Positions 51,856 to 59,361 of a stretch of DNA of 64,000 nucleotides are shown piece after piece. The stretch's first letter is position 1. Every line of letters begins with the position of its first letter. The stretch is from contig NZ_LT906479.1 in NCBI RefSeq assembly GCF_900187015.1, forward strand, positions 3,410,001 to 3,474,000, read 5' to 3'. The position numbers and the translations under genes were made by a program. This DNA is from Serratia ficaria (GTDB taxonomy: Bacteria; Pseudomonadota; Gammaproteobacteria; Enterobacterales; Enterobacteriaceae). The notes under the pieces were generated by a model. It was not told the origin of the DNA. It did no database searches and worked only from the letters and a program-made list of their open reading frames with translations.

Positions 51856-51899
51856 CTTTGGTGCTTTCCTTTGGCCCGGTGAAATCGGGATACGTGAGA

Positions 51900-52060
51900 A
51901 ACCAAATTCCAGACAATAAAAACCCCGTTGGTGATTTTTCGCCCTTAACGATAGGTGATCGTTAAGCAGCGACATGCGACCATACAATCTAACACTTGTA
52001 TGCCCATGCCGACAGGCAATGTAAGGGTAAGGTACTGATGTTGCATTCCGCATTATGTGG
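51900..52060 (-). ncRNA. possible antisense/regulatory RNA of the toxin locus
   Basis: Upstream of the tiny toxin gene lie two strong dyads: CTTAACGAT-AGGTG-ATCGTTAAG (51944-51966) and CATACAA-TCTAACAC-TTGTATG (51981-52002), the latter containing a possible -10 TACAAT. ZorO- and DinQ-type toxins are controlled by divergent small RNAs in this position and by folded 5' leaders. The exact transcript cannot be placed. Confidence 0.3.
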
Positions 52061-52069
52061 AGAACGCGG

Positions 52070-52147
52070 ATGAACATGCTGTCTGTGATCATCATCGTGC
52101 TGGAGCTTTTGTCAACGCTGTTACGATTGATTAACTTGTTGAATTAA
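52070..52147 (+). CDS. ZorO/DinQ-like type I toxin peptide
   Basis: A 25-residue hydrophobic peptide, MNMLSVIIIVLELLSTLL followed by RLINLLN, with GGAG seven bases before the ATG. It closely resembles the membrane-acting type I toxins ZorO and DinQ of E. coli, which share the pattern VLELL..LLRLI.LL at their C-terminus. The ~150-base folded leader and an intrinsic terminator downstream fit that arrangement. A start at the internal ATG (52076) is possible. Predicted to insert in the inner membrane when unrepressed. It lies between the tRNA and the large-gene operon, on the opposite strand to the latter. Confidence 0.7.
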   Translation: MNMLSVIIIVLELLSTLLRLINLLN

Positions 52148-52168
52148 CTCTCAAGTTAAAACGCAGCT

Positions 52169-52194
52169 AAAGGGGAAGGCCATTTCCCCTTTTA
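52169..52194. terminator. bidirectional terminator between toxin and nuclease genes
   Basis: AAGGGGAA-GGCCAT-TTCCCCTT flanked by A and T runs, serving the toxin gene on the plus strand and plausibly the end of the large operon on the minus strand. Confidence 0.8.
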
Positions 52195-52221
52195 ATAACT
52201 ATCTCATCCTTCAGGTAAGCT

Positions 52222-53379
52222 TTATTTCCATTGCAAGAAAAATTGGAATGCGGATCGCTTTGGATCCTGTGTATCAATTACATAAAAATTTCGAGGGAAA
52301 CTTCCTTCTGCGCTTCGACCTAAGCGATTTAAACCATACATTGATAAAAGACGCCCGACTATCCTTTCCGACTCAGGAAAAATCTGCGAGGGGATTCGAA
52401 ATACCTTTATTGTATAACCATTAGCAAGCTGAACTCGAAGAGTGATTAAACTATCCCCCTCCTCAACGTCCAGTAACCGCCCGATAATATCATAGTCAGA
52501 GAACGTAGGTCCAAACTGATGTTGCTGCAGGTGTTGCTGTAGCTTTTCACGATAAACAGGGCATGAGCAACGACTTATACATGTGACGCAATGTTTTCCA
52601 GTTTGTACAAGAGCTTCGGCATAAAAAGTCTTATTCAATGGTAATGTATTGTTCAATTTACTAAGAATATGGATAAGTCGGTCATTCAGGATTTTATCCA
52701 GATGTCCCAACCAGCTGTCAGAAGCACCTGCCAGCTCTAATTCAATATCAACATCAGGAATCTGTTCTTTCACCATCATCCCATATGCCGCAATTTGCAG
52801 AAAGTAATGGTCTTTAGGCTGGTTTGTTTCATCCAATACTTTGCCGGTTTTGAAATCAACGACCCGTATCGACCCCGAGTCTGTTTGATAAATCAGATCT
52901 GCTCTTCCAATCATATTGAACTTGGAGCTGCTAAGTATTTTTTCTCTGCCAAAAGGAATTATTCCTTCTTGCTTTTCGAGCCTGATTGGCGAATATTTTC
53001 CTCGCTCCACAAAAGGTTTAGTTATCGATTTAGCATAGCGAACTTGTTCAAGCAGCGTCTGACGGGATATTATTCCTGAAATGCCGTAATGTTGAAGGAC
53101 CCATTCAGTAATGGGCCCTGCCCGTTTAGTATTCCTCAATGCACTAATGAAGGAGCTCTCTAACAGCTCTACAAATGAGGCTGGCGTGCCATCTAAATTC
53201 TTTTGCAATGTATTCGCCAACCAATGTACAACACTTCCGAGAATCGTCCGAGGATGTAAAGATACCTGGTGGGTAGTATGTAGTTCACTCTCCAGTAAGT
53301 ATCTCGCTGGGCATGCAATAAACACTCCTAGCTTAGACGGGATCGCCGGACGAGTACGCGTAAGTGTTATAGCATTCAT
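52222..53379 (-). CDS. PD-(D/E)XK nuclease, Cas4/RecB-like with Fe-S cysteines
   Basis: A 385-residue protein. The nuclease core is visible as His52 (GSVVHWLAN), Asp161 (IGRADLIY), Asp175-x-Lys177 (VVDFKTGK) and Gln195 (FLQIAAYG), the RecB/Cas4 order. Cys23 near the N-terminus (IACPARYLL) and a cluster at 264, 267, 271 and 273 (CVTCISRCSC) match the layout of Cas4 and AddB nucleases, where one N-terminal and three C-terminal cysteines hold a 4Fe-4S cluster. A further ~100 residues at the C-terminus are unrecognised. AAGGAGG lies in the last codons of the helicase gene, and the gap is seven bases, so the two are coupled. AT-rich, unlike the chromosome around it. Confidence 0.85.
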   Translation of the reverse strand: MNAITLTRTRPAIPSKLGVFIACPARYLLESELHTTHQVSLHPRTILGSVVHWLANTLQKNLDGTPASFVELLESSFISALRNTKRAGPITEWVLQHYGISGIISRQTLLEQVRYAKSITKPFVERGKYSPIRLEKQEGIIPFGREKILSSSKFNMIGRADLIYQTDSGSIRVVDFKTGKVLDETNQPKDHYFLQIAAYGMMVKEQIPDVDIELELAGASDSWLGHLDKILNDRLIHILSKLNNTLPLNKTFYAEALVQTGKHCVTCISRCSCPVYREKLQQHLQQHQFGPTFSDYDIIGRLLDVEEGDSLITLRVQLANGYTIKVFRIPSQIFPESERIVGRLLSMYGLNRLGRSAEGSFPRNFYVIDTQDPKRSAFQFFLQWK

Positions 53380-53386
53380 ATCGCTC

Positions 53387-56300
53387 TCAATCCTCCTTAT
53401 TACCGTCAGGGTTTCTTAGCTTAGTCATAACAGCTCCCATACGACGAGAGAGATCAAAAGTACTGATCGTTTTTTTCTCCAGTTGCCATTCAAGGAAAAG
53501 CCTTTCAAGCTCAGGATTAGCAATGAAAACGCCATCCACGCTCCAGAATGGGTGGGTCACCGCAACCCATCGTTGTGGGCCAATGTTAATTAGCGGAATA
53601 TGGCCTACCATTCTAACTTCACTATTAAAGAGTGATGCCGCCTCTTTGGCTAAACTCACGGCATTTTCTCGCCAATCAGCGATACCGGGAGCTGAGAAAT
53701 CACCATTTAGTCCGGCATCATAATTTTTATCCAGTAGCAGTTGGATAACATCCAGCCCAAGTCGCCAGTCAAGTAACCCGTGATAAGCCTGATTACCATA
53801 TCTGTGCAAGCAATGATAACACGCCTGAATACATTTTTTCGGATGGTCATTGTCCAGAAACTCTTTTAGCGGGAAGCCATTTTTGTTGCTGACAATAGCT
53901 TTCATTACCTCAAGAATTATCGGCGTACCAGATGATCCTTTCTGTTGTAAACGCTCGCATAACCCAGAACCATTAACCAGACGATCGGCCATTTGCAATA
54001 TCGGTGCCAGCCTTCCGTCCGCTAATCTTTGGACACGCGGCTCCAGAATTTCGATTTCTTCTGGATCGATATCAAGCAGCTCTTTTGATGCATAGTTGAC
54101 AATAATAAATGCAGCAGAGAGTGCTGCGGCCCGGAATGCCGGCGTCTGTAAATGAAGGCCAACAGGGGTATTAACCACCATCAGAGCCAACAAGTCCGTC
54201 ACTTTAGGTGCCGCAAGATAAAAAGAGGTTCTACTTTCCTGTAAAGGCGTGAACCGTCTTTTCAGCACAGGATCTGTTTCAAGTAATTGGCTATCGGCCC
54301 AAACGCGATTTGCCGTTAATGATTGATATACGCCCTCTTTTCTATAGGGAACACGCAAGTTTCCCTGTAGCGCATTGAAACCGCTCCACCGTTCATCGAT
54401 ATAAGTGCCCCGATTAAGGCGATGAAGACAAATTTGAGATTCAAGTTGAATGGCAACATTAGCATCAAACTCTGCCTCAGATGAGATTGAGTAAGCCTCA
54501 GCAATAGAAGCTCGGCTGGCATTGGTCAGAGTTTGATCGATATCCTCTTTGACTGATTTATCTTCCAGTGAGGTAATAAACCCATAAGGTACATAACATT
54601 GGTACTGCTCAACATCATCTAACACCGCACCGCAGGCGGTACATTCGGGGATCGTGTGATTGATTGGAGTCCAGACATGACATACTGGGCAGGCAGTCAT
54701 CTTTCGACCTTCTCCCAGTTCACTCACGTTGGAATCAAATTCTTTAGCGTTGGGATAGCGCTGCCTAAGCATCCCAGCATAACCTGCTGTTAAGTAGCGT
54801 CGTTTGTCCTGTACCAGATATTTTCCCGGTGCAAACTCTTGTATTGCAATGTCCAGATCGCGATCCATGCTAGCAAACTGGATATCGTCTTCTCCTGTAG
54901 CAATAGCTCTGGTTTGTAGCAAACGCGTGCGAGTTGGCATACCATACATCGGGAATTGCCCTCGCTCCGCCAGCGCTTCAGCCAGCCCTTTACCCGCCAT
55001 CGCATTATCGTTTAGCGCCGAATCAATATCCTGACTCATATTGTCGGGGGTCAGTAATTGCACAATGCTATGATAGAAAGATTGATTATCCGGCATGCAG
55101 ACATGGGCAAATTCATCACGATCTCTCATCGTTGCTATTAGTGCCTGACGGATACGTGGTAGCCAGTCAACCCGATGGTCTTTTAGCCAGTCAACTTGAA
55201 AAAACTCACCGTGGTTATCGGTTTTATGCCTGTGTTCATCTACAGGCCATGACTGGTGTGAATTAATTGTGTTCTGTCTTAGCCACTTGAACGCAGCAAC
55301 CAACCAGACTTTGCGCACCAGTCGTTGACAGATCATTTCCAGCTTGGTTGTTAAGAAAGGCGGCGGTGGAAGGTCACCAGTGATTTTTTCTGGATGACGG
55401 AAGTAAAATAGATCATGGCTTTTGCTACGACACGCGGTCAGAACGAAAGCAAAAGCCTGACCACGTCGCCCAGCACGACCTACGCGCTGCTGGTAGTTAA
55501 AACGTTGCGGTGGCATGTTGGCCTGAAATACAGCACGTAAATCGCCAATATCAACGCCAACTTCCATGGTAGTTGTTACAGAAAGCACGTCAATAACGCG
55601 TGCCTTTCTGTCCAGCGCAGTGTCTGGTTCAAAGTTTTTCAGTCCCGTTGGTAAAATATCATCATCATCCGCAATAAGAATACCTTTGAAGCGACGTAAT
55701 CTTGCTGCTGGATTTTCTGTCATCCCAGTGAGCTCCTCAGAACGCATTCGATGGTTGCCGGATGAATGCAAAATACGTTTACCAAGGTAGTTTTGTTTCT
55801 GAAGCATACCAGCTTCACCGTATTGTATTTCGGGTAAAACAGCATGACAGCGGGTGCATATTTTGGCCCCCAGATGTAAGTGAACGCGACCGCACTTGTT
55901 ACAGCGCCAGAAGCTAGCTGCAGGTTCAACTAAATGGAAATGCACTTTGCCAATATCAATTACTCCACCTTGATGCCCCGCTTTTTCAAGTAGCAGAAGA
56001 AACTCATCAAGTAAGCCTAAAACACTACCGCCAGATTGTTGACATATTGAATTAGCAAAGCGATATACCCTATTGAGTTTAGGGATCGCTGATGCCTTTC
56101 TCCAAGGTGTGTTAGGGTTGTCGGGATTACGATACTGCGATGGCTCGACTCGATAAGCGTCCGCCAAAACTCGAAGTAATGCATCAAATATTGCCAATTT
56201 TTCCCTGGAGTAATTCTCAGAAATAGGGATGCAGGGATACCCCCATCCAGCTTCTTCCAATGCAAAGTAAGTTTTGCTGAATACGCTTTCACCGGCTAGT

Positions 56301-59300
56301 TCTTTCAGATCGCGTGAAATTTCCTGACGAGCAATATTCAGATCAGTTTCATAGTAAGGAAAAGCCTTCCAGCACCATTTATTTTGATGGTCTTTATCAA
56401 AGAGCTGCTGCCATGTAAAGGTTTTAATGTCTTCTCTATATTTTGATGGATCGGGTACCGGGTTAATGCCAGTCCGGTCCGTCGGATGAATACCAGCTTT
56501 AACCAGCTTAGCCAGCAATCTATTAAGTGGCTCTCCCGCCTTGGGCGAATTTTCCAATATAGCTTCTAGCGAGACACTATCAGCCTGTGGGAGTAATAAC
56601 GTTTCTTTGATGTGTTTTCGTTCTTTCCAAAGATCGTTTAGTTCTTTTTCCTGTACGTCTGAGAGTTTGTTAAGATCATCAAGAATATCAAGTTCTTTCT
56701 TCCTTTTTGTAACCTCATCAAAACGTATACGCAATTTTTCATGTGAACAATTATCCGCCGCAAGTTCTTTCAGCGAACCGATGAGGATCTCCCTCCTGAT
56801 ATCATCATGATGCCCAGATTCAAGATCAAGCGCGGCCTTAGCCGCATCTTGTCGACTATCAGAGAACGTTATCAGTCGTTCTTGATCTCCGAATTTATGC
56901 AATTCAGCCATTAATGTACTAGCAAGGAGCTGCGTGGTTTTCGCGAAACCTACTCGAAAACCACGAATAGGAGACTGTTTTCCTTTACCATATTTATATG
57001 AGGTTCCACATGCTGGGCATTGGAAAGGCAATGAAGAACCAGGTGATTTACTGGATGACTGTTCTCGTTTCGGAGGGATAAAATCCCCCACAGGAACATT
57101 ATAGAACCAGCCAGCAATATCGGTTTTTAGTAAGGGTTTTACCAGAGATATTGGCTGAGTAATCGTTGCGGTAAACGGATCGTAACTTGCCTCCCTCCAT
57201 TTACCAAAAGAATCGTCATCTGCGAGTTTTTCATTACCGAGAGGCCAGAACCGATCAACGGTTGGCATAAACAAGACATATTCTTCTGCTGAACGTCGCT
57301 CAATCATCACCGATTTTGCGTGCTCCGGGAGCTTCTCTATGTCAGGATCGTTTGGTAGAAGTTCTGTCCGCTCACTTCTCGCTGAGAAAGCAGATGGTTT
57401 TCCGCCCAAAAATAATGTTGCACAACATTCACAATAGAGCAGTTCCACGCGTCGCGAACGCTGCCTATCTCCATACAAACGATCACCGTACCGTAGACCA
57501 GACTCAACCGTAAGATCGGCAAATAACCATTGATTTATTTCATCTTTATCTGCTTGTGGCGGTGATGGCAGCGGAGCAACATATAAACCTTCCAACGCGC
57601 GTAAAAATGCGTGAGCCCGAAAACGTGGTAGTACAATATGAGCAGGAAAAGGATGTGCAAACCACTTTTGCCAACTATCAACCGTCACCCGTATCCAGAT
57701 TAGCGCACTGACTCCCCTACGCGCATCGGGATGTTCTCCAAATAGATCGGTTGCCAGTGAGTTGATAGCGGTTGCGCGTGAAGATTTTTTATCATTAGTA
57801 CATCCCTTTTCCAGCATTCGCGCAGCCAATAAGACCGTATGCTGCGCTAATTCTTCTATGGTAACATCATCACGATAGCATCCCAGACTACGAGCTATGT
57901 CACTCCATATTCCAGATGCCTCCGTTGACTTCAGTTTCTCAACCGCCTGACAAAGCGCTGGGAGATCCCCACAAAAAAGCGGTATATCAACCAGTTCATC
58001 GAGTTTTCCATCAACAATACAAGTATTCCAGTCCTTCGCGCTGGCATTCATTGGTAATCCGCGTTGACCAAACATGCCCCAAAGATAGTCAATACTTTGA
58101 TTACCCTCCTGACCACTCACGGGGAGTGAAGCACTCGAAGCCAGAATTCGTAATTTGTGTCGATGTTGTGGTTGATCTAGCCCCAGGCGGTTGATCAAAT
58201 GTTTAAGCAAATAGCTGACTTCAGTGCCTGCCGTACCGCGCTGGAGATGCAGTTCATCGAGCACAAGATAGAAGTAGGCATTCGGATCGCGTTCGATCCA
58301 TTGTTGGGTCTGATCAAAAATAGGGTCGTCAATTTCACGCACCAGCATAGTTGAAAGCATGCTGGTGTTAGTAATGAGAATATCTGGCGGCATTTTTTGC
58401 ATTTCCCAGCGACTAAGCACTTCGCCTCCGCCCGGTCTGGGAAAATTGAACTGTAAATTATCATCCTTATCGAGATTCCCTTGATGTACAGCCTCTTTAT
58501 GGGTCTGTTCAGCAAATTGCAGATATTTACGTAATTCAGTGACTTTACCTGCCACACGTTTTTTCTCTTTTGGCTCATTACCTAGTCGAGGATGATCCAA
58601 CCACCCAGTCACTTTCGTGGCACTGGTATAACGACCAAAGAAAATACGATTGCCACCAAAATGGGAATCCATTACCTCATGAGCTTCATCAGAATCGAGC
58701 GCTCTGCGCATACGCACTAATTGATCTTCTACTAGCGCATTCATCGGATAGAGGATTAATGCTCGCACAGCTTTAGGTCTCCCATAAATAGGAGCTTCTC
58801 GATCTCGCATAAAGGTAGGTTGGGCATTTGGTTCATGCCACCATGGCAGCCAACTTTTAAGCGCGGTACTTTGAGACCATTGACTTGCCTCTTTGGCAAT
58901 TTGCGCCAGAATAGGCAGTAAGAAGGATTCTGTTTTACCAGAACCCGTTCCTGAAGTAACAATGCCGGGCTTGCCGGGTTGTACGCCTCGTTGTAACATT
59001 TCTAATTGATGGGTATAGAGTTTAAAACGCCCTTTGGTCACATCCTTGAGATCGCGTGGCAAAAGCCCTCCCAGGCATAGATCGATAAATGCAGCCCTTT
59101 GCTGGGCGGTAAATCCCGGCAGCCATGTTTCCCCTTTCGAAGCATCCCGTAAGTCGCTAATAGTTAAACCATAGTCTCTATATCGGGGCATTGGTTCCAG
59201 AAATAAATCCGCACACAACGTCCCTTGCTTTTCAAGTAATTCTCGGCGGTACCCCTGAATGGCAGGAGATCCAATACGGAAGGCAGTCTCAAGATAAGCG

Positions 59301-59347
59301 ATGTAAAAATCCCTTATGGATTCAAACGTTTCTAATGGGTTGTTCAT
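53387..59347 (-). CDS. giant superfamily-2 helicase with DUF1998/MZB domain
   Basis: 1,986 residues. The helicase core shows motif I TSGTGSGKTE (~131-140), motif II LVLDELH (~362-367), a VGVDIGDLRAVF-type motif V and motif VI QRVGRAGRRGQ (~1290). Several Cys pairs follow the first RecA domain and lie near the end (CPACGTSY, CNKCGRVH with ICTRCHAVL, CPVCHVW with CTACG), and a DUF1998/MZB signature CIQACYHCLHRYGNQ lies at ~1845. This architecture and size are those of DruE (Druantia) and, more distantly, DrmA/DrmB (DISARM). The ATG at 59347 follows AAGGAAGG; an in-frame start 33 bases upstream would overlap the preceding gene. It likely moves along and remodels foreign DNA using ATP. Confidence 0.88.
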   Translation of the reverse strand: MNNPLETFESIRDFYIAYLETAFRIGSPAIQGYRRELLEKQGTLCADLFLEPMPRYRDYGLTISDLRDASKGETWLPGFTAQQRAAFIDLCLGGLLPRDLKDVTKGRFKLYTHQLEMLQRGVQPGKPGIVTSGTGSGKTESFLLPILAQIAKEASQWSQSTALKSWLPWWHEPNAQPTFMRDREAPIYGRPKAVRALILYPMNALVEDQLVRMRRALDSDEAHEVMDSHFGGNRIFFGRYTSATKVTGWLDHPRLGNEPKEKKRVAGKVTELRKYLQFAEQTHKEAVHQGNLDKDDNLQFNFPRPGGGEVLSRWEMQKMPPDILITNTSMLSTMLVREIDDPIFDQTQQWIERDPNAYFYLVLDELHLQRGTAGTEVSYLLKHLINRLGLDQPQHRHKLRILASSASLPVSGQEGNQSIDYLWGMFGQRGLPMNASAKDWNTCIVDGKLDELVDIPLFCGDLPALCQAVEKLKSTEASGIWSDIARSLGCYRDDVTIEELAQHTVLLAARMLEKGCTNDKKSSRATAINSLATDLFGEHPDARRGVSALIWIRVTVDSWQKWFAHPFPAHIVLPRFRAHAFLRALEGLYVAPLPSPPQADKDEINQWLFADLTVESGLRYGDRLYGDRQRSRRVELLYCECCATLFLGGKPSAFSARSERTELLPNDPDIEKLPEHAKSVMIERRSAEEYVLFMPTVDRFWPLGNEKLADDDSFGKWREASYDPFTATITQPISLVKPLLKTDIAGWFYNVPVGDFIPPKREQSSSKSPGSSLPFQCPACGTSYKYGKGKQSPIRGFRVGFAKTTQLLASTLMAELHKFGDQERLITFSDSRQDAAKAALDLESGHHDDIRREILIGSLKELAADNCSHEKLRIRFDEVTKRKKELDILDDLNKLSDVQEKELNDLWKERKHIKETLLLPQADSVSLEAILENSPKAGEPLNRLLAKLVKAGIHPTDRTGINPVPDPSKYREDIKTFTWQQLFDKDHQNKWCWKAFPYYETDLNIARQEISRDLKELAGESVFSKTYFALEEAGWGYPCIPISENYSREKLAIFDALLRVLADAYRVEPSQYRNPDNPNTPWRKASAIPKLNRVYRFANSICQQSGGSVLGLLDEFLLLLEKAGHQGGVIDIGKVHFHLVEPAASFWRCNKCGRVHLHLGAKICTRCHAVLPEIQYGEAGMLQKQNYLGKRILHSSGNHRMRSEELTGMTENPAARLRRFKGILIADDDDILPTGLKNFEPDTALDRKARVIDVLSVTTTMEVGVDIGDLRAVFQANMPPQRFNYQQRVGRAGRRGQAFAFVLTACRSKSHDLFYFRHPEKITGDLPPPPFLTTKLEMICQRLVRKVWLVAAFKWLRQNTINSHQSWPVDEHRHKTDNHGEFFQVDWLKDHRVDWLPRIRQALIATMRDRDEFAHVCMPDNQSFYHSIVQLLTPDNMSQDIDSALNDNAMAGKGLAEALAERGQFPMYGMPTRTRLLQTRAIATGEDDIQFASMDRDLDIAIQEFAPGKYLVQDKRRYLTAGYAGMLRQRYPNAKEFDSNVSELGEGRKMTACPVCHVWTPINHTIPECTACGAVLDDVEQYQCYVPYGFITSLEDKSVKEDIDQTLTNASRASIAEAYSISSEAEFDANVAIQLESQICLHRLNRGTYIDERWSGFNALQGNLRVPYRKEGVYQSLTANRVWADSQLLETDPVLKRRFTPLQESRTSFYLAAPKVTDLLALMVVNTPVGLHLQTPAFRAAALSAAFIIVNYASKELLDIDPEEIEILEPRVQRLADGRLAPILQMADRLVNGSGLCERLQQKGSSGTPIILEVMKAIVSNKNGFPLKEFLDNDHPKKCIQACYHCLHRYGNQAYHGLLDWRLGLDVIQLLLDKNYDAGLNGDFSAPGIADWRENAVSLAKEAASLFNSEVRMVGHIPLINIGPQRWVAVTHPFWSVDGVFIANPELERLFLEWQLEKKTISTFDLSRRMGAVMTKLRNPDGNKED

Positions 59348-59361
59348 ACTATATACCTTCC

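Noticed and set aside
51802..52095. 97-codon minus-strand frame across the toxin locus
   Set aside because: It covers the terminator and toxin leader, has no ribosome site or known domain, and conflicts with the better supported toxin gene.
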